A DNA stretch of 12,258 bases from Minisyncoccota bacterium. GTDB lineage: Bacteria; Patescibacteriota; Minisyncoccia; Phycocordibacterales; UBA2100. The DNA is taken from NCBI GenBank assembly GCA_020058565.1, contig JAGVDT010000093.1:1-12258 (forward strand), read 5' to 3'. Below are positions 1-6,142 of the stretch, piece after piece; the first letter of the stretch is position 1, and every line of letters starts with the position of its first letter. The translations under genes were made by a program, and so were the position numbers. The notes beneath the pieces were generated by a model. That model was not told the origin of the DNA. It saw only the letters and a list, made by a program, of their open reading frames with translations, and ran no database searches.

Positions 1-137
1 CGTGCCGTCCGATACATAACCTTGGTGCTACGGCCCGATAGCAGAAACCCAACAAACATGTCCCCGGCCGATATTTGCAGCAAAAAATCCTGCTCAATAG
101 GGCCAAGTCTTCTCGGTCGGTTTTGCCTCTTCGACAT
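1..137 (-). CDS. Unrecognised small protein, N-terminal part (cut by window edge)
   Basis: This open frame starts at ATG (complement of 135-137) and runs off the left edge, giving 45 codons. It begins MSKRQNRPRRLGPIEQDF and continues with alternating hydrophobic and polar residues (LLQISAGDMFVGFLL), then SGRSTKVMYRTA. A basic N-terminus followed by an amphipathic helix would fit a small DNA-binding or structural protein, but I do not recognise the family. Support for it being real comes from the start: an extended -10 box lies 7 bases upstream of the ATG with a -35-like box 18 bases further, and there is no Shine-Dalgarno sequence. It reads in the same direction as the glycan cluster but has its own promoter, so it is probably a separate transcription unit. 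Confidence 0.6.
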   Translation of the reverse strand, partial: MSKRQNRPRRLGPIEQDFLLQISAGDMFVGFLLSGRSTKVMYRTA

Positions 138-144
138 CGGCGGG

Positions 145-174
145 AATATAGCACGGACTTCACGGCCGTGGAAA
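145..174 (-). promoter_or_regulatory. Promoter of the left-edge gene (likely leaderless), with palindrome in spacer
   Basis: On the minus strand TTTCCA (169-174) is followed after 18 bases by TATATT (145-150). A TG pair sits one base upstream of the -10 box, giving an extended -10. The ATG of the left-edge gene begins 7 bases after the -10 box, so the predicted start of transcription is at or next to the ATG. A perfect 10-bp palindrome, CACGGCCGTG (161-170), occupies the spacer next to the -35 box and could be an operator. Confidence 0.5.
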
Positions 175-242
175 CCAAACTATATTTCGGCTGCGGCTAG
201 CGTTTAAGGAGTTGAGATTCTGAACATTAGAATTTGCTGGAC

Positions 243-1058
243 CTATCGCAGGCGTGTGACTTTCCACATGGCTTGTAGAAGCTTGATGTGGAAACGATGC
301 CGCTCCATTTCAAACCTAAATGGCATTTTAGTGCCGGGACAAAACAGGTAGTTGCGGATCATGCGCAGAAACCAAAGGGTTGAGATCTTCGCGTTATCGA
401 AACACGCGTGTATGAATTGCCAGAGCGTTAATTCGCCTGCCTGCTCGACTGCTACGGCAATCTGGTAGTCCCATTTCCTGCGGATCTCCGGTATATCATC
501 TTCGGTCGGCAGGTACATAAATCCTTTATTTAAAATCTCCGCCTTTACGCCCGGCTTAAGTTTGATGCGTTCGTGCACGCGTTTTATGAATTGTTCCGTA
601 GAGTTCTTAGCAAAAAATCGCATCTGACGATTCGGGTACGTAGAAGCGCAGTCGATGATGGTACCGCTCAAGACGTATTTGCGGTTGACCCAAAAAGCCC
701 CTTCGCCATTTTCTCCCCTCTCACGAATAACCTCCCGTATAGTTTGTATCAGTTCAGGCCCTGCTACTTCGTCTGAGTCCAGCCAAAATATCCAGTTGTG
801 CCTGGCCGCCATATAGGTCTGGTTGCGCACCCCGCCGAAATCGAATATTTTCCCGTCCTCCAAGAATTTTGGGTCCTGGGTGATTATGTTCGCTCCGTAA
901 CGCTTGGCGATATCTAGCGTTGCATCGGTAGAGCCGCCATCGCAAACCACGATATCATCAAAATCCTTCGAGCTTTCGAGTGTTTTCTCGAGGGTCTTGG
1001 CGTTATTTTTGGTCAACACCGTCAGTGTCGCCGGAATCTTTCCCTCTTGAGAAGACAT
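243..1058 (-). CDS. Glycosyltransferase family 2 (WaaE/KdtX-like)
   Basis: This GT-A fold enzyme would transfer a sugar from a nucleotide-sugar donor, probably at the cytoplasmic face of the membrane. From the chosen start it has 271 residues. The N-terminus carries the GT2 core: TLTVLTKNNA, then VVCDGGSTDAT (residues 38-47) for nucleotide binding, and WLDSDE (D94-x-D96) as the metal-binding DxD motif. FDFGGVRNQ (72-80) between them resembles the WaaE-like subgroup. The C-terminal third is rich in aromatic and basic residues (FLRMIRNYLF) and probably associates with the membrane. The frame stays open upstream to 1229, but that extension overlaps the deacetylase gene and looks nothing like a glycosyltransferase. 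The ATG at 1058 gives the normal N-terminus and lies 6 bases after a -10 box. No Shine-Dalgarno is present. It is the last gene of the cluster. The sugar specificity cannot be read from sequence. Confidence 0.9.
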   Translation of the reverse strand: MSSQEGKIPATLTVLTKNNAKTLEKTLESSKDFDDIVVCDGGSTDATLDIAKRYGANIITQDPKFLEDGKIFDFGGVRNQTYMAARHNWIFWLDSDEVAGPELIQTIREVIRERGENGEGAFWVNRKYVLSGTIIDCASTYPNRQMRFFAKNSTEQFIKRVHERIKLKPGVKAEILNKGFMYLPTEDDIPEIRRKWDYQIAVAVEQAGELTLWQFIHACFDNAKISTLWFLRMIRNYLFCPGTKMPFRFEMERHRFHIKLLQAMWKVTRLR

Positions 1059-1064
1059 CAAAAG

Positions 1065-1093
1065 ATTGTAGGATACTTGCCGCCTTATCGCAA
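1065..1093 (-). promoter_or_regulatory. Promoter of the GT2 gene (likely leaderless)
   Basis: TTGCGA (complement of 1088-1093) is followed after exactly 17 bases by TACAAT (complement of 1065-1070). The GT2 ATG begins 6 bases after the -10 box. The spacer includes the TAA stop of the deacetylase gene, so the promoter sits in the 26-bp gap and the end of the previous gene. The absence of any Shine-Dalgarno sequence before the ATG fits a leaderless transcript. Confidence 0.45.
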
Positions 1094-1828
1094 AGAACCG
1101 CGCTTTAGGATGCTCGTGAACTCTGCACGCGACGTCGAGCGTTTTACTTCGCTTCTCGGCATCAGCAGAAGCTCGGTCTGAGCAGTGACAAAGCCGCGCA
1201 TGCCGCAGACCGCAATGCGTATGCCACATTCGGCCAATACCGTACGAATTTCAGCTGATTGCCGACCGTATGGGTACGCAAAATACCGGCATGGCTTGGA
1301 GAACATCTTTTCCAAATACTCTCGAGAATCGCTCACCTCATTGCGGACTTCCTCGAGAGGAACTTTCGTTAGTTTAGGATGCGTCACCGTGTGCGGCTGA
1401 AAATCGACGAGCCCGCTCTGCTGCATTTCGCGCATCTGCGTCTCGGTGAGCATTGGGTTAGAACGCGCAGTACTTTCCCGCGTCTTACCGATAAATCCTG
1501 TGATGGAAAAAATGGTTGCAGGCACAGAGTATTTTTTGAGTATTGGAAAAAGGTCCGTGTAGTTGTCGTCGCGCCCATCATCAAAGGTTAAGACCACCGT
1601 CCCATCCTCGACTTTGCGCGCATCTATCATGCGCTCAAGCTCTTCGAGGGAAATTACTTTCAGCCCCTGCCGCGCAATCTCTTGAATCTGCCATTCCATA
1701 TCTTCACGAGAAACCGTATACGGATCATCAAAATTACCGACGGAATGATAGGCAAGAATCAAACATCCTTTCCTGCGAGGCAGGAGTCTCTGTAGTGAAT
1801 ATAAGAGCGATATCAGAAATGAGCGCAT
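1085..1828 (-). CDS. Polysaccharide deacetylase (NodB homology domain, carbohydrate esterase 4-like)
   Basis: This protein of 247 residues is a metal-dependent deacetylase that would remove N-acetyl or O-acetyl groups from a glycan. The NodB motifs are in order: TFDDG (81-85) supplies the catalytic Asp and the metal-binding Asp, HTVTH (146-150) supplies the two metal-binding His residues, and RYFAYPYG (181-188) is the third motif. The usual His of the late motif is not obvious (LLLMPRSEV, 220-228), as in many distant relatives. The N-terminus (MRSFLISLLYSLQRLLPRRK) is hydrophobic and then basic, so it may act as a membrane anchor or uncleaved signal. The start lies 9 bases after the stop of the upstream GT4 gene, without a clear ribosome binding site, which suggests cotranscription and coupling. 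In a cluster with a UDP-N-acetylhexosamine epimerase, an N-acetylated glycan is a plausible substrate. Confidence 0.92.
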   Translation of the reverse strand: MRSFLISLLYSLQRLLPRRKGCLILAYHSVGNFDDPYTVSREDMEWQIQEIARQGLKVISLEELERMIDARKVEDGTVVLTFDDGRDDNYTDLFPILKKYSVPATIFSITGFIGKTRESTARSNPMLTETQMREMQQSGLVDFQPHTVTHPKLTKVPLEEVRNEVSDSREYLEKMFSKPCRYFAYPYGRQSAEIRTVLAECGIRIAVCGMRGFVTAQTELLLMPRSEVKRSTSRAEFTSILKRGSLR

Positions 1829-1837
1829 AGTTGAAGC

Positions 1838-2899
1838 TTACGCTTTTCCGAGACTAACCAAAAGCTCTTTAATTATCTTTTCCGGCATAAGTTCGGACTC
1901 GAAATATTCCCGTGCAGCTTTGCCTAGACTGTGCCTTCTTACCTCATCTCCTTTCAGCTCTAAAATCGCCGCTGCAATCGCTTTACCCTCAGCGGGCGGA
2001 ACGAGCTTGAACATGGTTTCTGGAGAGGCAAGCTCGCGGATGCCGCTGCCATCTTCGGTAATGATGGCTTTGCCCATTGCCATAGCTTCGTAGACTTTGT
2101 TTGGAATTGCGCGCAGAGCGCGATCAATAGGGCCAAAGAGGCCTAAAACCACATGCGAGTTTGCCATGTACTCTGCTACTTTTTCTATGGGCACTTTGGA
2201 AGAACGCTCTATGCGGTTTTCAAGCCCCAGTCGTTTGATTTCAGCGTCCAACCTTTCGGATTCTTGGCCGTGTCCGATTATGCGGAAATGAATATCTTCG
2301 TTCCTGAGAATGTTTGCTGCTTCGATGATGTACTGAATACCTTGCACGGGAATAAACGTTCCGTGGAAATGCACCGTGAATTTTTCTGGCTCAGGAGTGT
2401 CTACCGGAAAGAAAACTTCGTCGTCCGCGCCGACAAACACTCGTATGAATTTCTCCCGAGGTAGCCCAAATTCTCGTACGAAGTATCCGATATTGCTCTC
2501 TGTATCCATCAGCACCCTTCTCGCGAGTTTGCAGCCCCAGGTATCGAGCAGTCGATCTCTTTTCGCCTGCCAAGAATTTGCGCTGTAGTGTTTGCGGTCG
2601 AGCACATTGCTTTCATAGAGGGACAGAAATGCGTCAAAAATAATCCGCCGACCGAAAACCAGACGCGCGATAGGCACTGCGGCATGCCCCGGAAACGGCA
2701 CCAGTACCAAATCGTATGATCGTTTGCGAGCGCTCAGGCCTAGCATCAAAAGTTTGAGATACTTCATGGCCCCACGATTTTGCCGTGTGTCCACGTGGCA
2801 CTCCTCCACCACCCACCCATTGCGAGTAAAACCATTTTTCAAGATTTTCGTGCGCGAATACTTGCGATCGTAGAAACCAAAAAAAAGGACTCGCTTCAT
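1838..2899 (-). CDS. Glycosyltransferase family 4 (GT-B fold)
   Basis: With the start at 2899 the protein has 353 residues and begins MKRVLFFGFYDRKYSRT, a typical first beta strand of a GT4 enzyme. The middle contains VFVGADDEVFFP, HFHGTFIPVQGIQYIIEAA and FRIIGHGQE. The donor-binding part is IPNKVYEAMAMGKAIIT (from about residue 265), with the phosphate-contacting E271 followed by a glycine-containing loop. The usual first Glu of the E-x7-E pair is replaced in this GPIDRALRAIPNKVYEAM arrangement, which also occurs in other GT4 proteins. The frame is open to an in-frame ATG 13 codons upstream (2938), which would add the peptide MIQTQNLRPASNG encoded by repeat element 1. Homology favours the internal ATG, but the longer form cannot be excluded. 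Sugar donor and acceptor are unknown. Confidence 0.9.
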   Translation of the reverse strand: MKRVLFFGFYDRKYSRTKILKNGFTRNGWVVEECHVDTRQNRGAMKYLKLLMLGLSARKRSYDLVLVPFPGHAAVPIARLVFGRRIIFDAFLSLYESNVLDRKHYSANSWQAKRDRLLDTWGCKLARRVLMDTESNIGYFVREFGLPREKFIRVFVGADDEVFFPVDTPEPEKFTVHFHGTFIPVQGIQYIIEAANILRNEDIHFRIIGHGQESERLDAEIKRLGLENRIERSSKVPIEKVAEYMANSHVVLGLFGPIDRALRAIPNKVYEAMAMGKAIITEDGSGIRELASPETMFKLVPPAEGKAIAAAILELKGDEVRRHSLGKAAREYFESELMPEKIIKELLVSLGKA

Positions 2900-3015
2900 C
2901 CCGTTAGAGGCTGGCCGCAAGTTTTGAGTTTGTATCATAGATGTTTATTCTCCGTCTCGCTGAAAATCTGTAACAATTTCGATATATACGTGCGCGTGCA
3001 CAGCCTCTAACGGGA
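2900..3015 (-). repeat. 116-bp inverted-repeat-bounded element, copy 1
   Basis: The gap between two GT4 genes is bounded by perfect inverted repeats. On the plus strand the arms are CCCGTTAGAGGCTG (2900-2913) and CAGCCTCTAACGGG (3001-3014); counting the A at 3015 paired with the T at 2899 gives 15 bp. The loop between the 15-bp arms is 87 bp. The left flank TCAT (2896-2899) and right flank TCAT (3016-3019) form a direct repeat, read ATGA on the coding strand. It is the stop/start tetranucleotide of the two neighbouring genes. Read in the gene direction, the element starts directly after the upstream stop and ends directly at the downstream ATG. A -10-like TATGAT (complement of 2934-2939) lies inside, with no good -35. 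Ends and length match copy 2 at 6026-6141. Confidence 0.85.
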
Positions 3016-4053
3016 TCATGCTATACCGTATTTAAGTCCATCGAGTATCCGAAGAATCAGCGCGGACAAACTGTATCGATGCACCGCGAGCTTTCTCATT
3101 TCCTCCCGCAAAGCCGCCCTATCTTCTCGCGGCAAATGCGCGATGTGCTCTAGAGTTTGCGCCAAAGACTTTGCGTTGCCTTCTTCAAACATCAGCTCCC
3201 GCGGGAGCACGTCCCGGAGCGCTTTGTTCGATGCGACCGAAATGCAACCGCATGCCATCGCTTCAAAGACTGCTTTGTCGAAACTTCCCGTGTCAGTGGC
3301 ATTTACATGCACGTCATGGGTTTGATATGCGTCCCGAATACCCTCAGACGTCGCCTTTCCCCTAAACATCCATGCTCCGAGATGATCGGCTCGTTTGCGC
3401 ATCCCCTCAGCGTATCGCTTGTCTCTAGGAAGCTCTTCTCCGTAGTAATCAAATAGAAACGGCGTATGTCGCTTCACGAGTTCGTCGGCAGCATCGATCA
3501 TGCATTCGACCCGCTTTACGGGCGCAATGCGTGCAGCACACATGACTCGCAGCTCTGCAGATGGAGTAATTTCTTTCGGTACGAAAAAATCCGTATCTAC
3601 ACCGAGTCCGACGGGCACGAGTTTCGGCGTCACTATCGGAAAACTTTGCTCCGTCGCAGTAAATACTTTGTAGGCGAAACGCATGCCAAAACGCAGTCTC
3701 CAGGTGGCGCGTGGATGTATGTACCAAAGGCCGACTCGTTTGCGTAGATATAGCCAAAGCCACCCGACCAAGACCAGATATTCGGGGTTCATATGCACAA
3801 GGACAGCGTCGTATTCCCTGCGCAATCTCCATGCGTAAGCCCACAACCGTGAGACATATTTAAATAGCGAGCGCCCATCTTCTTTACCAAGAGAATGCAC
3901 TGATACATTTTTCGGCAGCGCATGCCTCCCCTCTTTGAGGCAAATCACGTGGACGTGTTCGGCATTTTTTGCGAACTCTTCGAGCCAACGATGGAAAAAG
4001 GCGAGCACCGGGTCATCGAGATCCACTGCCTGCGTTGTGATAAGGAGTTTCAT
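3016..4053 (-). CDS. Glycosyltransferase family 4 (GT-B fold)
   Basis: The 345-residue protein begins MKLLITTQAVDLDDP and has the two-domain pattern of GT4 enzymes. GLGVDTDFFVP marks the start of the C-terminal domain, followed by AARIAPVKRVECMIDAADEL and the donor-binding segment GSFDKAVFEAMACGC (about 256-270), in which E264 should contact the nucleotide phosphates. An N-terminal helix segment LVLVGWLWLYL is hydrophobic and may touch the membrane. The gene starts 10 bases after the dehydrogenase stop. AAGGAG directly abuts the ATG, a Shine-Dalgarno sequence with unusually short spacing, and there is no alternative start nearby. Its TGA stop abuts repeat element 1. The substrate is unknown. 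Confidence 0.9.
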   Translation of the reverse strand: MKLLITTQAVDLDDPVLAFFHRWLEEFAKNAEHVHVICLKEGRHALPKNVSVHSLGKEDGRSLFKYVSRLWAYAWRLRREYDAVLVHMNPEYLVLVGWLWLYLRKRVGLWYIHPRATWRLRFGMRFAYKVFTATEQSFPIVTPKLVPVGLGVDTDFFVPKEITPSAELRVMCAARIAPVKRVECMIDAADELVKRHTPFLFDYYGEELPRDKRYAEGMRKRADHLGAWMFRGKATSEGIRDAYQTHDVHVNATDTGSFDKAVFEAMACGCISVASNKALRDVLPRELMFEEGNAKSLAQTLEHIAHLPREDRAALREEMRKLAVHRYSLSALILRILDGLKYGIA

Positions 4054-4063
4054 CTCCTTAATT

Positions 4064-4945
4064 CTATCGCTTTTTCTTGTAGCGCTTTACTACAGCTGGG
4101 CCATAGACTCCTTCGAGGAGATTAATGTCTTTGTTGGTAGACACTAGTAGCGCGAGGTTCATTTTCTCGGCTGCGTCTAGAAATGCGGTACCTTCTTTGT
4201 CTTTCGTAATCGTCTCATAAAAATATCGGTAAGCGGCGAGGTCCTTGATGAAACAACCGCCTCCGGCGCCGCGGCCACCTTTATTTACTGGTGTGGAATA
4301 TCTGTTTGGAATATACGGATCAGCCTCGATCGCGCGCTGGATTTTCTCCCAGTCGCAGCCGAGTTTCTGCGCGATATCGTACATGAGGTTGAACGTGAGT
4401 ATCTGCATCACACCGCTTACATTGTGGGAATATTTGTATATTTCAGCTTCTTCGCTGGTGCAAATAACCTGATGTGGAGCATACGGCAATATCTTAAGTA
4501 CCCTTTCAGCCGCTTGGCGATGCTTTTCATCTTCTACCGGCAATCCTATGACGGTAGCAAAGGGATGTGATGTATCATGAGCGGCTGTTGCTACCGACAA
4601 AAACTCTGGACTGAAGAGGATGACGAGCTTCGAAAATTTCTTCTGGAGCTTGCGGGTCATTCCGGGCGGCATGGTGGATTTTATGATCGCCATTGCTCCC
4701 GGCTTTACGAGCCCGAGTGCCTCTTCCACGATACCTATAGAAAAACCTTTCGGGGTGGTAGGAGTCGGTACCGCGATCATCACAATGTCGCAGGTGCCTA
4801 CTTTTTCTTTGTTTTCGACCCACGGCTCCTCGAGCGCGTAGCGTATAGTCGGATAGCCGCGCTCCGCGAAATTGTCGGCGTAGCTCTTGCCGACGTAGCC
4901 GTGTCCTATGAATCCGATAGTTGGTTTGTCGCTCTGTGTAGCCAT
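4064..4945 (-). CDS. Short UDP-glucose/UDP-N-acetylhexosamine dehydrogenase family protein
   Basis: Members of this family oxidise the C6 hydroxyl of a UDP-sugar twice with NAD+, giving a UDP-uronic acid. Recognisable parts are the Rossmann loop GFIGHGYVG (11-19), VMIAVPTPTTPKG (55-67), IKSTMPPGMT (88-97), SPEFLSVATAAHD (112-124), AEIYKYSHN (167-175, with K171 and N175), and GGGCFIKD (228-235-236) containing the catalytic Cys231 and Lys235. At 293 residues it is much shorter than the usual 400-450. It ends after the central dimerisation domain, so the C-terminal UDP-binding domain is absent. The stretch between the Rossmann loop and VPTP is also short and lacks the usual acidic residue after the second strand (RYALEE instead). 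It has its own strong promoter. The active-site residues suggest it is not simply degenerate, but the substrate is uncertain. Confidence 0.88.
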   Translation of the reverse strand: MATQSDKPTIGFIGHGYVGKSYADNFAERGYPTIRYALEEPWVENKEKVGTCDIVMIAVPTPTTPKGFSIGIVEEALGLVKPGAMAIIKSTMPPGMTRKLQKKFSKLVILFSPEFLSVATAAHDTSHPFATVIGLPVEDEKHRQAAERVLKILPYAPHQVICTSEEAEIYKYSHNVSGVMQILTFNLMYDIAQKLGCDWEKIQRAIEADPYIPNRYSTPVNKGGRGAGGGCFIKDLAAYRYFYETITKDKEGTAFLDAAEKMNLALLVSTNKDINLLEGVYGPAVVKRYKKKR

Positions 4946-4953
4946 GAATTCGG

Positions 4954-4982
4954 ACTATATCACAGCCCTCGCAGACTGTTAA
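4954..4982 (-). promoter_or_regulatory. Strong promoter of the dehydrogenase gene (likely leaderless)
   Basis: On the minus strand TTAACA (complement of 4977-4982) is followed after 17 bases by TATAGT (complement of 4954-4959), each matching the sigma-70 consensus at five of six positions, with an extended -10 TG. The ATG begins 8 bases after the -10 box, so transcription should start within a base or two of the ATG. The -35 box overlaps the TAA stop of the upstream GT4 gene. No Shine-Dalgarno sequence precedes the ATG. Confidence 0.65.
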
Positions 4983-6025
4983 CGTGTAGACAACAGGTCG
5001 TTGCAGTAGCGTTCGACGTATTCGTCAAAGTCCTTATATGGCGCGATCGCTATATTTCCTTTGCGAGGCCCGTCTGCTATCCATTTCAAAAGCGATCGGG
5101 AGAACTCTTGGGGGGTCGTGACTATTGCGCCCGCCTCGCGAGCGACTCCAACGTCAGTGGACAGCACGGGGACTCCAGCCGAAAGAGCTTCTACTATAAC
5201 TAGTCCATAGCCTTCGTAGCGGGACGTTACCAGTACCATATCGGCTTCTGCATACAGAGATGCAGGATCTTTTTTCCAGTCTTGCATATAGAGCCGATCA
5301 GCTACGCGCAGATGCTGCGCATGCCGATAGTACGCTTGACGCAACGATCCTTCACCGACGAGCGTAAGTCCGACGTCGTGTCCTTGCGCGCGAGCTGCGG
5401 CGAGCGCGTCTATCGCGAGTTCGAAACGCTTTTCTTTTTCAAAGCGACCGATAGCGAGAAGGGCTATTTTCCAGCGTGCATGCTTCGTGCGAGGTATTGC
5501 CGCGAAATGCGCCGAGTCCACAAAAATCGGAAGTACGGTTATGGGCGCCTTTACACCTTTGCGACGGATATCGTCTGCGGTCTTTTGAAGTATGACTCTG
5601 ATGCGAGCGGCGCGCCGCAAAACAAACCAAGCTATTTGCACTCGAAACCAATTCAGAAACGAATGCCGTGAGAAAGCCTTCGAGGAAAAATCCGTATGCA
5701 CTTGGATGTGCAAAGGCACCCTAAAGACGCGCGCAATGAAAAGCGAGGCAAGACCTGTTTCAAACGGGTCTTGCGAAGTAATAATGTCGGGCTTCGGTAA
5801 TTTCCTAGCGACGCGCCATGCATCAAGGCCATACATGAATCGCGAACGCGAATTGGTGGGATTTAGCGTGACCGTGTCGAAACGCAGCGAGTGAAGCCCC
5901 GATCCGCGATTAAAAACGATAATATCGAGATCACCGATCTTTTCCGCATACGCAGTCTGCCTCTCTCGCACTGCGCTCCCGTCTTCAAAAAGTTTCCTGT
6001 CAGTACCTATCGAGAGCACTCTCAT
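4979..6025 (-). CDS. Glycosyltransferase family 4 (GT-B fold)
   Basis: From the ATG at 6025 the protein has 348 residues, beginning MRVLSIGTDRKLFEDGS. It carries the standard GT4 signatures: VLPIFVDSAHFAA at the domain boundary, LLAIGRFEKEKRFELAIDAL, LTLVGEGSLR, and EGYGLVIVEALSAGVPVLST with the E271-x7-E279 pair that binds the donor nucleotide-sugar. The frame is open to an in-frame ATG exactly 13 codons upstream (6064), adding MSTIHNPRPVSNG, the counterpart of the leader seen before the 2899 gene. Both leaders are encoded by the same kind of repeat element. The internal ATG gives the normal family N-terminus, so I chose it. The gene ends in TAA inside the promoter of the dehydrogenase gene. 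Donor and acceptor sugars are unknown. Confidence 0.92.
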   Translation of the reverse strand: MRVLSIGTDRKLFEDGSAVRERQTAYAEKIGDLDIIVFNRGSGLHSLRFDTVTLNPTNSRSRFMYGLDAWRVARKLPKPDIITSQDPFETGLASLFIARVFRVPLHIQVHTDFSSKAFSRHSFLNWFRVQIAWFVLRRAARIRVILQKTADDIRRKGVKAPITVLPIFVDSAHFAAIPRTKHARWKIALLAIGRFEKEKRFELAIDALAAARAQGHDVGLTLVGEGSLRQAYYRHAQHLRVADRLYMQDWKKDPASLYAEADMVLVTSRYEGYGLVIVEALSAGVPVLSTDVGVAREAGAIVTTPQEFSRSLLKWIADGPRKGNIAIAPYKDFDEYVERYCNDLLSTR

Positions 6026-6141
6026 CCCGTTAGAAACTGGCCGCGGGTTATGTATAGTAGACATAGTTCATGGTTCCAAGCCCATCGGAAATATTCTCAA
6101 TCTTATCGTTCAAGCGAGCGCGTGCACAGTTTCTAACGGGA
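6026..6141 (-). repeat. 116-bp inverted-repeat-bounded element, copy 2
   Basis: The arms on the plus strand are CCCGTTAGAAACTG (6026-6039) and CAGTTTCTAACGGG (6127-6140), a perfect pairing with one extra T-A pair (6025/6141). The loop between the 15-bp arms is 87 bp, identical in length to copy 1, and matches it at 46 of 87 ungapped positions, mostly near the ends (GCCGC and GCGCGTGCA). Relative to copy 1 the arms carry AA for GG and TT for CC, a double compensatory change. The element is flanked by the direct repeat CTCAT (6021-6025 and 6142-6146), read ATGAG on the coding strand. It starts 2 bases after the stop of the upstream GT4 gene and ends at the ATG of the next. Confidence 0.85.
6051..6079 (-). 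promoter_or_regulatory. Candidate promoter inside repeat element copy 2
   Basis: TTGGAA (complement of 6074-6079) and TATACA (complement of 6051-6056) are separated by 17 bases. Transcription starting near 6044 would make an RNA containing only the start-proximal arm of the inverted repeat, so the long hairpin could form only in read-through RNA from upstream. Each box matches the consensus at four of six positions, so this is tentative. Confidence 0.35.
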
Positions 6142-6142
6142 C

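Noticed and set aside
196..242. Inverted repeat GATTCTGAAC...TTAGAAT after the GT2 gene as a terminator
   Set aside because: The stem is only 5 bp and AT-rich, and no T-tract follows on the coding strand.
1059..1229. N-terminal extension of the GT2 frame
   Set aside because: It overlaps the end of the deacetylase gene by more than 140 bases, has no glycosyltransferase character, and the ATG at 1058 gives the normal family start.
4577..5203. A 208-codon open frame on the plus strand
   Set aside because: It is antisense to the dehydrogenase and the next GT4 gene and crosses their intergenic promoter. It has no ribosome binding site and no recognisable motif, while both minus-strand genes have clear family signatures.
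2900..6141. The inverted repeats as a CRISPR array or attachment sites
   Set aside because: There are only two copies about 3 kb apart, each with inverted rather than regularly spaced direct repeats, and no cas, integrase or transposase gene is present in the window.
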